From Brachyspira suanatina (GTDB taxonomy: Bacteria > Spirochaetota > Brachyspiria > Brachyspirales > Brachyspiraceae), in assembly GCF_001049755.1 (NCBI RefSeq), contig NZ_CVLB01000001.1, positions 1,506,995-1,570,994 on the forward strand: 64,000 nucleotides of DNA, given 5' to 3'. The notes beneath the pieces are model-generated. The model was given only the letters and a program-made list of their open reading frames with translations. It was not told where the DNA came from and made no database searches. A program made the translations under genes and the position numbers. Below, in pieces: positions 17,402 to 26,281 of this stretch (the first letter of the stretch is position 1; each line of letters starts with the position of its first letter).

Positions 17402-18382
17402 TTATAGAGTATTATTTGTCAAATGCTCATCATAGTCTTTTTTATCATTACATATACTAAGCATTTCCATAATGGCAAATATAGAAATTAATCTTAATCC
17501 AAAATTACTCATATCAAGTCCGGCAAGCATAAATAAAGTGAATACTATCAATTTAGGACAATAATATTTTGATACCAAAGAACTCATAAAAGATGTAAAT
17601 AAAGTCATTAAAAACATTATGATAACTACAAGATAAACAGTAAAAGGCAAATACATAACAATTCCTAAAGCACCAAAGAATGACACAACAATCAAAAAGA
17701 AAGAATTACCAAATACTAATATTGCTATTATTGATAATATCACCATAATAATAATAAAAAAGAACGATTTATTAATATTTTTCATAACAACTTTTTTCAT
17801 AAATATAAGTATATAAGCTATCATTAATATAAAAAATGAGAAAGATGATAATTTACTCATATAAGTTGATATAAAATTAGATATATAGTGAAAAACATCT
17901 GTATCTATTATTTTATTGGCTGATATTAAAATATAATTGATATTAGATGCCGCCATAGAAATAAGCATAAAAACATATATTCCTCTGTCTAATTCCATTA
18001 TATTATTTGATTTTACTATAGAAACAAAAATTTTAATTGTAAGTATAAATATTGATAAAAAATATAATAATTCTATATAATTATAAATATTAATTTCTAT
18101 AGCATAAAGTCTCAAAGTACCTGATATTAAAAACAATATACCAAATAAAGCTAAAAAAAGTTCAGAATTAAATATGCAGCTGTAAAATTTATAAAATACT
18201 AGAAGAAAAAAAGATATTAATACAATATAATTTAAAATAAATGTAAATATATATAAAAAAGAATTATTATCAATTACTAAAGTTCTAAAAAACAAATAGT
18301 TAAAAAATACAATGGCAATCAGCAAATATGACCAGAAATTGTATGCACTTACAAAGGAAGTATTTTTATTCATTTGAATCAT
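17402..18382 (-). CDS. Polytopic membrane protein of unknown function
   Basis: 326 residues made almost entirely of hydrophobic helices (about nine) with short charged loops and a Lys/Asp tail (CNDKKDYDEHLTNNTL). I recognise no family motif. It lies between an L,D-transpeptidase-like gene upstream and tsaE 33 bases downstream on the same strand. That may place it in a leftward transcript with envelope and tRNA genes. GGGTA precedes the ATG at 18382; a second ATG three codons in is possible. Confidence 0.6.
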   Translation of the reverse strand: MIQMNKNTSFVSAYNFWSYLLIAIVFFNYLFFRTLVIDNNSFLYIFTFILNYIVLISFFLLVFYKFYSCIFNSELFLALFGILFLISGTLRLYAIEINIYNYIELLYFLSIFILTIKIFVSIVKSNNIMELDRGIYVFMLISMAASNINYILISANKIIDTDVFHYISNFISTYMSKLSSFSFFILMIAYILIFMKKVVMKNINKSFFFIIIMVILSIIAILVFGNSFFLIVVSFFGALGIVMYLPFTVYLVVIIMFLMTLFTSFMSSLVSKYYCPKLIVFTLFMLAGLDMSNFGLRLISIFAIMEMLSICNDKKDYDEHLTNNTL

Positions 18383-18446
18383 TAACTATTACCCAATTAT
18401 TATATATGCTAATATAGTAATATTTTTATAGAAAAATTGCAAGAAT

Positions 18447-19187
18447 TTAAAACACATAGTTTCCTTTAGAATCCACTTTAATCTTTAATTCTTTTTTATA
18501 ATTTTGAAATATATCATATCCTTTTTTTATATTTGACCAAAAATCTATTAAAGATTCATCATAATATTTTTTATAATAATCAAAATTCTTGTCTGTCATT
18601 TGAAAAGGAAATATATAAACAGGTATTCTATTTTGACCATTATCTTTAGCATATACAGCATATAAATATATTTCTTTTATTTTATCATCAGTCATAGGCA
18701 TGCATCCTATAGTAACATTAGCACCATGAATAAATATATCTCCGCCTAATCTTGAAGCATTACTTTTCTTTTTGTCGGATTCATTGGGATAATTAATGCC
18801 TAATGAAAGATAATAACTGCTTGCAGGATTGAATCTGTCTATATAATAAAAACCTTCAGGAACCTGTAAATCTCCTTCCATTCTTTTAGGACCCAATATT
18901 CCTGATTTTGCTGCTATGTTATATGAAGCTATTTTCTTGTATGTACTATCTGATTTATTTTTTGCGTATATTTCAAGTATATCTTCTTGTTTGTATACTG
19001 TTATTAATATATTTAATTCTTCTAATTTTATATTATTATTTTTTAATGTATTTTTTACAATATTGTCTTTTTCTTTTATGGCTGTTCTTACCCTATTGTA
19101 TCTTTTCTGATCATCAAGAAAATCTCCAGCGAATAAAAAAGAATTAATCATATTTAAAACAATAATAGCTATAATAATTTTTTTCAT
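18447..19187 (-). CDS. Secreted L,D-transpeptidase-family protein (YkuD fold, YafK/DpaA-like)
   Basis: 246 residues with a signal peptide (1-20). The YkuD catalytic signature is complete: His154 and Cys162 in 'IHGANVTIGCMPM'. The preceding 'GPKRMEGDLQVPEGFYYI', 'NPASSYYLSLGINYPN' and 'GGDIFIHG' follow the YafK branch, some of whose members (DpaA) detach lipoprotein from peptidoglycan rather than crosslink it. A role in envelope peptidoglycan remodelling is likely; transpeptidase versus hydrolase cannot be told from sequence. GGGGCG precedes the start codon. It is divergent from the thioredoxin-like gene. Confidence 0.85.
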   Translation of the reverse strand: MKKIIIAIIVLNMINSFLFAGDFLDDQKRYNRVRTAIKEKDNIVKNTLKNNNIKLEELNILITVYKQEDILEIYAKNKSDSTYKKIASYNIAAKSGILGPKRMEGDLQVPEGFYYIDRFNPASSYYLSLGINYPNESDKKKSNASRLGGDIFIHGANVTIGCMPMTDDKIKEIYLYAVYAKDNGQNRIPVYIFPFQMTDKNFDYYKKYYDESLIDFWSNIKKGYDIFQNYKKELKIKVDSKGNYVF

Positions 19188-19231
19188 AAAACGCCCCTAT
19201 TAAATCAAATATCGTAATTAGAAATATTTCC

Positions 19232-19260
19232 TTGATTAAAAATATATTTTACTGTATTAT
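19232..19260 (+). promoter_or_regulatory. Sigma-70 promoter of the thioredoxin-like gene
   Basis: TTGATT at 19232-19237, a 17-base spacer and TATTAT at 19255-19260; an AAAGGAG ribosome site follows just before the ATG at 19298. Confidence 0.65.
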
Positions 19261-19297
19261 TATTGCATTAATATATAGAATTTAAAAGGAGTAAGTT

Positions 19298-19657
19298 ATG
19301 TTAACTTTTAAAACCATTGATGATAAAGAAATGCAGCATATAATGGATACTAAAGAAGTAAGCGATGATATAAAAAAATCTTCAGAAAATGTATTGGCTA
19401 TATTCACTCAAGATTGGTGCGGTGATTGGAAAGGATTGCAAAGAGAATTAAATGCTAATAAAGATAATTCAAATATTGATATAACTATTTTTATTTGTAT
19501 GTACAATGAAAGTCCTTTGTATGAACCTTTTATGAATTTCAAAGAAACAGTATGGGGCAATGATTTAATACCTTATTTAAGATATTATAAAAATGGTTCA
19601 TTTGTTAAAGATACTAATCATTTACCTTTCCAAAGATTAATAAAAGCATTTCAATAA
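19298..19657 (+). CDS. Thioredoxin-fold protein with a single-cysteine active site
   Basis: 119 residues with the thioredoxin plan: 'ENVLAIFTQDWCGDWKG' (30-46), a central strand and helix, and 'IPYLRYYKNG' (91-100) with the cis-Pro at 92. The motif position reads C41-G-D-W44, so the resolving Cys of CxxC is replaced by Trp. It may act through a monothiol mechanism, as a binding module, or not as an oxidoreductase. A strong AAAGGAG precedes the ATG. It is followed after seven bases by an acetyltransferase, so the pair forms a two-gene operon with its own promoter and terminator. Confidence 0.8.
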   Translation: MLTFKTIDDKEMQHIMDTKEVSDDIKKSSENVLAIFTQDWCGDWKGLQRELNANKDNSNIDITIFICMYNESPLYEPFMNFKETVWGNDLIPYLRYYKNGSFVKDTNHLPFQRLIKAFQ

Positions 19658-19664
19658 AAATACA

Positions 19665-20114
19665 ATGTTTAAAATTGAGAAGGCGGGGATTGAAAATCTT
19701 GATGATATTTCTCTTCTCGCCAAAAATATATATTTGAAATACAATTCCAATTTAGATACAGATGAAGGAATCAGCAATGTATTAACTTTTATATCAGTTA
19801 ATAATATGAGGCTAAGATTTTTTATGCAAGGCTCTTTAATGCTTATTGCTAAAAATGAAAATGATATAATAGTTGGAATGCTTGAGATAACAGATTTTGA
19901 TCATATTTCCCTTTTTTTCGTAGACGACAAATATTTTAAATTAGGTATAGCCAGCAGTTTATTTGAAGAAGCAAAAAACATTTTAAATTCAGATAAATAC
20001 ACCGTAAAATCTAGTCATTATGCATGCGAATTCTATAAAAAATTAGGATTCGTAGAATTATATAATGATATTCAGGAAGAAAACGGAGTACATTTTCATT
20101 ATATGATTTATTAG
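19665..20114 (+). CDS. GNAT family N-acetyltransferase
   Basis: 149 residues. The GNAT core is visible: 'IIVGMLEITDFDHISLFFVDDKYFKLGIASSLFEEA' (strand 4 and the acetyl-CoA loop, here KLGIAS in place of the canonical RGxGxG/A) and the C-terminal 'YACEFYKKLGFVEL'. The acceptor is unknown. It lies seven bases after the thioredoxin-like gene and ends at a terminator. Confidence 0.8.
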   Translation: MFKIEKAGIENLDDISLLAKNIYLKYNSNLDTDEGISNVLTFISVNNMRLRFFMQGSLMLIAKNENDIIVGMLEITDFDHISLFFVDDKYFKLGIASSLFEEAKNILNSDKYTVKSSHYACEFYKKLGFVELYNDIQEENGVHFHYMIY

Positions 20115-20127
20115 TCGCTAATATTAT

Positions 20128-20163
20128 AAATGGGCAGATGATATTAAAATCAAATGCCCATTT
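20128..20163. terminator. Terminator between convergent genes
   Basis: Stem AAATGGGCA (20128-20136) with TGCCCATTT (20155-20163). A T-rich tail follows on the plus strand. The stem also closes the convergent lipoprotein gene on the minus strand, where the tail is weaker. Confidence 0.75.
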
Positions 20164-20170
20164 CTTATTA

Positions 20171-21699
20171 TTATTTTATTTTTTCAAATTTAAATTTAAT
20201 TTTTAATTCTATTTGATTATTCAATCCTGTAGCTCCATTTCCGCAATTATCTTCATTGTCAGGGCCGTCCATACCATCAATTATCATAGATATCTCAGCT
20301 TCACTATTTTCATTAACAGTTAAACTTGAAGTTTTAGATTTTATTCTATCTCCATATTCATCTGTTATAGAAGCTAATTCAAAAGTATTATTATTTTTAT
20401 TGTATTTGAGTTCTATCTTTATCTTGTCATTTTCACTATAAGCATAAGGATAATGTACTTCATATAGGAAATCTCCGGATCTTTCATCATATTTTGTTAA
20501 ATTGACTGCCATTGATATTGTTATATCATCATTATCCTCATAAAGTAATGAATGTTCTTTTGATGTTATATTAATACTTCCTACAGAATCAAGTTTTACT
20601 TTTAATGCCTGATCTATTTTACTAGGATTTAAAGTAGTAAATGGAGATAAAGAATGAACATCGCTTGAAGAACTATAAAAATCTAACTTCATATCATATC
20701 CAAACAATGCATAATCAAGTACTTTTCCAAACCAACCAACATTACCAGTAATGGCATTTCTACTTGCCGATTTAGTATCTATATTTCTTAATTCCATAGA
20801 AGTAAAAGTCAATTTCATCTCTTTTTTATTGTCGGAAGCATTCTTATTGAAATAAGGTGAAGTTCCAGCACCTTGATATGATGCTATAGGTCTGTTCTCA
20901 TCGTGAATTGAAGGAAAATACCCTGTAGAATTCAGTCTCATTTCATTTTGATATTCAGTATATAAAGTAACTTTTCCATCTGCATGCACTATACCTATAG
21001 GATCATATTCATAAAATTTCTTTTTGCTTTCAAACAGCTCTACAGCCTTAAACTCTATAGGATAAGGAGTACCAACTACAGGAGCACTAGCAGTCTTTGT
21101 TATTTTAGCATAGGCAAATACCAATTTTGAATGAGTATCCACAGCTATTAGATAGTTATTCAAATCTACCCCTATACCAGCAACTTTAGCAGATCCCTTT
21201 ATTCTATAAAATAAAAATCTATTCATTCTATCAGATTGATTATATGAACTATCTATGGTTACTAAAGGGTTTTTAAATTCATATTTATATACAGTCATAG
21301 GATTTATAGCAATACCCTGTGCTTTATTTCCATCTCCAGAAGCATCAAAATTATATTCAACTATAGAAGGATCGCTATAATACCATGATTTAGAGTTATC
21401 CTTATAAAATTCATATATAGGTACATTATCATCATCAAAAGATACTTTTAAAAACCAATCTTTTATCTCATTTCCATTAAAACCATTATACCTATATCAT
21501 TCCAAGGACCATTTTTAAATGGGTCTTCATCTTCGGGTACAGTTTCATCTCCTCCAACATCATCTGGATTACTTTCATTTGTATTTCCGCTAGATATATT
21601 CTTTTTATTATAATAGTATCTAGGATTGAAATAACTTCCACAAGATGTAATAAATAAAGAAAATATAATCATTAATAATATACTGCTTCTGTTCAACAT
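20171..21699 (-). pseudogene. Lipoprotein gene interrupted by a single frameshift
   Basis: Two minus-strand frames belong to one gene. The 5' part (21699 to a TAA at 21463) encodes a signal peptide with lipobox FITSC and an acidic stretch (VPEDEDPFKNGPWNDIG). The rest is in another frame: reading down from about 21480 gives 'GFNGNEIKDWFLKVSFDDDN...', which runs without a stop through the ATG at 21298 to 20171. The shift must lie between 21463 and 21500, because the second frame has a TGA at 21498-21500. The interval is one base short of a whole number of codons, and adding one base would restore about 509 residues. The product looks like a surface lipoprotein of unknown function: beta-rich, with a Gly/Asp/Asn stretch near the C-terminus. 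It could be a true inactivation, a phase-variable state or a sequencing error. Confidence 0.8.
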
Positions 21700-21915
21700 A
21701 ATACCTCACATGAAAATATACATAATGAAAAAAACGTCTACTTTTATAGTATATATTATTAAATTTAAGTAAATAATATTTTTTAATATTTATCATAATT
21801 TTTTTATACTTATTCAACAAATAAAAAAAATACAATACATTTTATACAAAAAACATACGTTATAAACAAACTGTCTATTTAAAAATATTAATTATCATTT
21901 TTAATGTAATGTTAA

Positions 21916-21944
21916 TTGTAAAAATATTAATATTATATTATAAT
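21916..21944 (+). promoter_or_regulatory. Sigma-70 promoter of the peptide/nickel-type ABC ATPase pair
   Basis: TTGTAA at 21916-21921, a 17-base spacer and TATAAT at 21939-21944, 33 bases before the ATG at 21977. Confidence 0.7.
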
Positions 21945-21976
21945 TAACATAATATGTTATTGTAATAGGACGATCA

Positions 21977-22939
21977 ATGGAAAATATACTAGAAGTAGAA
22001 AATTTAAAAATGTACTATCATACCTCAAAAGGTTTAGTAAAGGCTATTAATGATATCAGTTTTAAAATAAAGAAAGGTGAAACTTTAGGCATTGTAGGTG
22101 AATCAGGATGCGGAAAAACTAGTCTTGGTACGTCTCTTTTAAGGATGCCTTCTATACCAGGAAAATATGAAGGAGGAAGAATAATACTTGATAATGAAGA
22201 TATTATTCCGCTTAAAGAAGAGCATGTAAGAAAAAATATAAGATGGACTAAAATATCTATGGTGTTTCAGGGAGCTATGAATTCCCTCACTCCTGTATAC
22301 ACTATAGAAAAACAAATGATAGAAACTATAAACAGACATATTGATATGAGCAAATCAGAGGCTAGTAAACTTATAGAAGAATATTTAGGATATGTAGGAC
22401 TTCATGCTGATGTTGCAAAGAGATATCCGCATGAACTTTCAGGCGGTATGAAGCAAAGAGTTGTTATAGCTACTGCCCTATTTTTGAAACCTAAACTAAT
22501 TATACTTGATGAGCCTACTACTGCATTAGATGTTATAGTACAGGCACAGATTATAAACTTATTAAAAAAATTAAAAAAAGATTTTGATTTGTCATTTATT
22601 TTTATAACGCATGATTTGGCATTAGAGGCTGAAATTTCAGATAAAGTATGCGTTATGTACGGAGGAAAGATTGCAGAGCTTGCAAGCAATGAAGATATAT
22701 ATAAAAATGCTAAACATCCGTATACAAAAAGACTTTTAGCTGCTACTCCTAGATTAAATAAAGCTGTAAGTAAATTGGAGTTCATAGAAGGTACTCCTCC
22801 TGATTTACTTAATCCACCTAAAGGCTGTATGTTTTATGATAGATGCAAAGAAAGAATAGATAAATGCAAAAATAAAGAGCCTATATTAAAAGATATAGGA
22901 AACGGACATTTATGTGCATGCCATTTGATTAATAACTAA
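21977..22939 (+). CDS. oppD: Peptide/nickel-type ABC transporter ATPase, OppD/DppD family
   Basis: 320 residues. Walker A GESGCGKTS (41-49), signature LSGGMKQR (154-161), Walker B LIILDEP (174-180) and H-loop 'FITHDLA' are intact. The C-terminal oligopeptide-transporter domain follows, with Cys284, Cys290, Cys297 and Cys313/315, a spacing like the iron-sulfur cluster of DppD proteins. It is one of two ATPases driving uptake through a peptide-type importer. No permease or binding-protein gene is in the window, so its partners must be elsewhere. The oppD-versus-dppD choice is not decided by sequence. Confidence 0.93.
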   Translation: MENILEVENLKMYYHTSKGLVKAINDISFKIKKGETLGIVGESGCGKTSLGTSLLRMPSIPGKYEGGRIILDNEDIIPLKEEHVRKNIRWTKISMVFQGAMNSLTPVYTIEKQMIETINRHIDMSKSEASKLIEEYLGYVGLHADVAKRYPHELSGGMKQRVVIATALFLKPKLIILDEPTTALDVIVQAQIINLLKKLKKDFDLSFIFITHDLALEAEISDKVCVMYGGKIAELASNEDIYKNAKHPYTKRLLAATPRLNKAVSKLEFIEGTPPDLLNPPKGCMFYDRCKERIDKCKNKEPILKDIGNGHLCACHLINN

Positions 22940-22980
22940 ATATAATTAATAATAAATAATAATAAAAAAGAAGAAAAATT

Positions 22981-23973
22981 ATGAATAATATAATATTAAA
23001 ACTTGAAAATGTAAAAAAATATTTTTATCCTCGTACTAATATAGTGGAAAGCTTGATTAAAAAATCAAATGAAATAAAAGCAGTCGATGATATAAGTATA
23101 GAAGTAAAAAGAGGAGAAATACTTGCCATAATAGGAGAATCCGGAAGCGGAAAAACTACTATAGGTAAACTTGTAATGAAATTGATAAACCCTACTTCAG
23201 GAAATATTATATTTGAAAATGAAAATATTAATAACTTTAATAAAGAAGAAACCGCTAAATATAGAAGAAATGTTCAGATGATATTCCAGGATCCTTATGC
23301 CTCTATGAATCCAAGATTTAAAATAAAGGATGTGTTAAAAGAACCTTTATATATTCATAATATTGAGGGAGATGAAAAGATTTATGATGAAATGGTTATA
23401 AAGGCATTGAAAGATGTAAAGATAAATCCTCCGGAAGAGTTTATGGAAAGATACCCTCATATGCTTTCAGGCGGACAGCGTCAGAGAATTGCAACTGCTA
23501 GAGCTTTGATACTTAATCCTAAATTGGTTGTTGCTGATGAGCCTGTTTCTATGATAGATTTATCTACAAGAGCTGAAATACTTTATATGATGAAAGAACT
23601 TCAAACAGAAAAGAATTTAAGCTATATATACATTACTCATGATTTATCAACAGCAAGATATTTTGCAGATAGAATAGCAGTTATGTATTTAGGTAATATT
23701 GTAGAAATTGGAGATGCTGATGAAATAATAGATAATCCTAAACATCCTTATACAAAGGCTTTAATTGCTGCAGTACCAGATGCATCATCAGGAAGAGTTA
23801 ACATAATAAAAGAACTTCCAATCAAAGGAGAAATTCCTAATGCATCAGATATTCCTTCAGGATGCAGATTCCATACAAGATGCATATATGCAAAAGAAGA
23901 ATGCCAAAACAATATTCCAAATTCTAAAAAGATTTCAGAAAATCATTCTGTTTCATGCCTATTTGCCGAGTAA
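22981..23973 (+). CDS. oppF: Peptide/nickel-type ABC transporter ATPase, OppF/DppF family
   Basis: 330 residues. Walker A GESGSGKTT (52-60), 'QMIFQDPYASMNPR' (99-112, the OppF/DppF Q-loop signature), LSGGQRQR (162-169) and 'VADEPVSMIDLSTRAEI', where Met-Ile-Asp stands in the D-loop region. The C-terminal domain has the 'GCRFHTRC...C' cysteines. It pairs with the upstream ATPase 41 bases away to energise one importer. Confidence 0.93.
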   Translation: MNNIILKLENVKKYFYPRTNIVESLIKKSNEIKAVDDISIEVKRGEILAIIGESGSGKTTIGKLVMKLINPTSGNIIFENENINNFNKEETAKYRRNVQMIFQDPYASMNPRFKIKDVLKEPLYIHNIEGDEKIYDEMVIKALKDVKINPPEEFMERYPHMLSGGQRQRIATARALILNPKLVVADEPVSMIDLSTRAEILYMMKELQTEKNLSYIYITHDLSTARYFADRIAVMYLGNIVEIGDADEIIDNPKHPYTKALIAAVPDASSGRVNIIKELPIKGEIPNASDIPSGCRFHTRCIYAKEECQNNIPNSKKISENHSVSCLFAE

Positions 23974-23979
23974 ATAATA

Positions 23980-24008
23980 TTGAAATTACAAAATAATTTC
24001 AGTATAAT
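23980..24008 (+). promoter_or_regulatory. Promoter of yqeK-hflX overlapped by a small hairpin
   Basis: TTGAAA at 23980-23985, a 17-base spacer and TATAAT at 24003-24008. The spacer is covered by an 8-bp inverted repeat, TGAAATTA (23981-23988) with TAATTTCA (23994-24001). It may also act as a weak terminator for the upstream gene. Confidence 0.55.
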
Positions 24009-24041
24009 AAAATAATTAATGATAAACAGGAATAAATTATT

Positions 24042-24611
24042 ATGAAAGAATACAATGATCAGGAAAAAAAAATAGCTGAATATATAGAAAAATATTTACC
24101 ATTCAGAGCAAAACATATATTTTCTACAAGAGATCTTTCCATTCAAATAGCAGAAAAATATAATGTTGATACAAATAAAGCCTCCATTGCTGCATTATGT
24201 CATGATTTAGGAAAGAGATATAAAGATGATGAAATGCGTAAAATAATACTTGAAAACGATAATAAAGAATATCCAAATTATATAACAGGTGCTTTACTAC
24301 ATGCCAGAGTAAGTTCTATAATCACAGAAAAAGAATTCTTAATAAATGACAAGGAAATTTTAGATGCAATAGAAAGTCATACAGTAGGACATGGAAATAT
24401 GACTATGTTAGAAAAGATAATATATGCATCCGATTATCTAGAGCCTACAAGAAATATACCTGCCGCTGACAAAATAAGAGAGAAAATTTTTACTGATTTT
24501 GATAATGCATTTTTAGAAGTGGTGTTGGAATCTATAAATTTTGTTTTGAGTAAAAGGCAGTATTTATCAGATAAAACCATAGAACTTTATAATTCATTAG
24601 TTATTAAATAA
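24042..24611 (+). CDS. yqeK: HD-domain phosphohydrolase, YqeK family
   Basis: 189 residues. YqeK enzymes hydrolyse diadenosine tetraphosphate and related dinucleotides. HD metal ligands are visible: probably His25, then His54-Asp55 in 'ALCHDLGKRY', His87, His113 in 'ESHTVGHGNMT' and Asp131 in 'YASDYLEPTRN', the usual YqeK ending of AD.iEp.R. In most genomes yqeK sits beside nadD and rsfS; here it precedes hflX by 19 bases. Confidence 0.85.
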   Translation: MKEYNDQEKKIAEYIEKYLPFRAKHIFSTRDLSIQIAEKYNVDTNKASIAALCHDLGKRYKDDEMRKIILENDNKEYPNYITGALLHARVSSIITEKEFLINDKEILDAIESHTVGHGNMTMLEKIIYASDYLEPTRNIPAADKIREKIFTDFDNAFLEVVLESINFVLSKRQYLSDKTIELYNSLVIK

Positions 24612-24630
24612 TAGTATTAGGTAATTTTTT

Positions 24631-25761
24631 ATGAATAACGATAATCTAAAAAAAGCGTATATAATATTTGTAACCGACAGCAGACAATACAGAAACAGCA
24701 AAATAAATATAGATAATATTCTAAATGAACTTGCTATGCTATGCGATACTGCTGGTTATGAAGTTGTAAATAAATATTCATTCATACAGCCTAAAATAAC
24801 AGCCGGAACTTATATTGGTACAGGAAAATTGGAAAGTTTAAAAGAGAGTGCGGCGATTGATAATGTAGAATATTTCATATTCGATAATGAGCTTAGCGGT
24901 TCTCAGGTAAATGCTATAGAAGAAGGTTCTAATATAACAGCTCTCACAAGAACAGAAATAATATTAGAAATATTTGCATTACGTGCTAAAACTATGACAG
25001 CAAAAATGCAGGTGGAATTAGCTTTTTTAGAATTTGAATATCCAAGATTAAAAGGTAAAAGAACTAATCTAAGCCAAATAAAAGGCGGTATAGGATTAAG
25101 AGGCGGAGCCGGAGAAAAACAGCTTGAATATGACAGAAGAAGAGCAAGAGAGCGTATACATAAATTAAAATTTCAATTAAGCAAAGTAGAAAAATCAGCA
25201 AGTACAGGAAGAAAAGGAAGAGAAAATACATTTAGAATAGCAATAGTTGGATATACCAATGCCGGCAAAAGCACATTATTTAATCTGCTTTGCAAAGAAT
25301 CTGTTTATGTTGAAGATAAATTATTTGCTACATTAGATACTCATACTAGAAAACTATATTTAAGCGATGATACTCCTTTAGAAGTTATAATAAGCGATAC
25401 TGTAGGATTCATAGATAGGCTTCCTCATACTTTAGTGGCCTCATTTAAATCTACATTATCAGAAGTTGTTGAAGCGGATTTACTTCTGCATTTATCAGAT
25501 GCAAGCGATGAAAATATAGAAGAAAAACTTCTGCATGTAGAGAGCATAATAAAAGAAATAGATGCCTCTCATATAAAAAGAATAGTGATATTTAATAAAT
25601 CCGACTGCATAGACGAAGTACAAAAAAATAAAATATTAACTTCTTATGATGATGCTATGTTTATAAGTGCTAAAAACAATACAAATATAGAAACTTTAAG
25701 AAAGAAAATACTAGATATTATATTAGAATTAAATACTAATAATAATGAATTACCTTCTTAA
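24631..25761 (+). CDS. hflX: Ribosome-associated GTPase HflX
   Basis: 376 residues. HflX binds the 50S subunit and rescues or splits stalled and stressed ribosomes. Seen: the N-terminal domain 'TAGTYIGTGKLESL' (57-70), the linker 'GGIGLRGGAGEKQLEYDRR' (152-170), P-loop GYTNAGKST (207-215), 'DTVGFIDRLPHTLVASFKSTL' and NKSD. Its last 12 bases overlap the convergent CAP-protein gene. Confidence 0.95.
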   Translation: MNNDNLKKAYIIFVTDSRQYRNSKINIDNILNELAMLCDTAGYEVVNKYSFIQPKITAGTYIGTGKLESLKESAAIDNVEYFIFDNELSGSQVNAIEEGSNITALTRTEIILEIFALRAKTMTAKMQVELAFLEFEYPRLKGKRTNLSQIKGGIGLRGGAGEKQLEYDRRRARERIHKLKFQLSKVEKSASTGRKGRENTFRIAIVGYTNAGKSTLFNLLCKESVYVEDKLFATLDTHTRKLYLSDDTPLEVIISDTVGFIDRLPHTLVASFKSTLSEVVEADLLLHLSDASDENIEEKLLHVESIIKEIDASHIKRIVIFNKSDCIDEVQKNKILTSYDDAMFISAKNNTNIETLRKKILDIILELNTNNNELPS

Positions 25762-26202
25762 TTGAGCAAATATAACTACCCAAAAATCCTCACCATTAAT
25801 AGCATAATGAGCCACTCCTATATGGGTAAATTTACTGCTTAAAATATTAACTTTGTATTTATTAGAATTCATCCAATAACTAGCAACGGTTTCAGCATTT
25901 TTAAATCTGTAAGCGATATTTTCATCAGATGAAAAAACAATTATTCTATTTTCATAAAGCAATTCATCATATTTTGTATTATTAGGTCTTATATGTGAAA
26001 AATTGATAGCAAGTTCTTTAGATCTAGTATCAGCAATATTGTTTAATCTATCATCAATCTCAAATGGATATAAATTTTCATTATCCCTTATTTCATTGAA
26101 TATCTTCAACATAGAATTAACATCATCATTATAATTTTGTGCTGATAAAAAGCTAGCACTACATACAATGATAATAAACATCTTTATTAAAATATTAATC
26201 AT
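25750..26202 (-). CDS. Small secreted CAP/SCP-domain protein
   Basis: 150 residues with a signal peptide (MINILIKMFIIIVCSASFLSA). The remainder follows the CAP (SCP/PR-1) pattern: 'FNEIRDNENLYPFEIDDRLNNIADTRSKELA', 'FSHIRP', 'ENIAYRFKNAETVASYWMNSNKYKVNIL', 'FTHIGVAHY' and a final 'WVVIFAQ'. The conserved His, Glu and Trp positions are kept. Function of bacterial CAP proteins is largely unknown. It overlaps the 3' end of hflX tail to tail by 12 bases. Confidence 0.78.
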   Translation of the reverse strand: MINILIKMFIIIVCSASFLSAQNYNDDVNSMLKIFNEIRDNENLYPFEIDDRLNNIADTRSKELAINFSHIRPNNTKYDELLYENRIIVFSSDENIAYRFKNAETVASYWMNSNKYKVNILSSKFTHIGVAHYAINGEDFWVVIFAQLRR

Positions 26203-26281
26203 ATATTTTCACTTTACTATTAAAAAAAATTATACTTCCATAAAATCCTATTTTTATATGAATAAATATAATATTTTTTCA

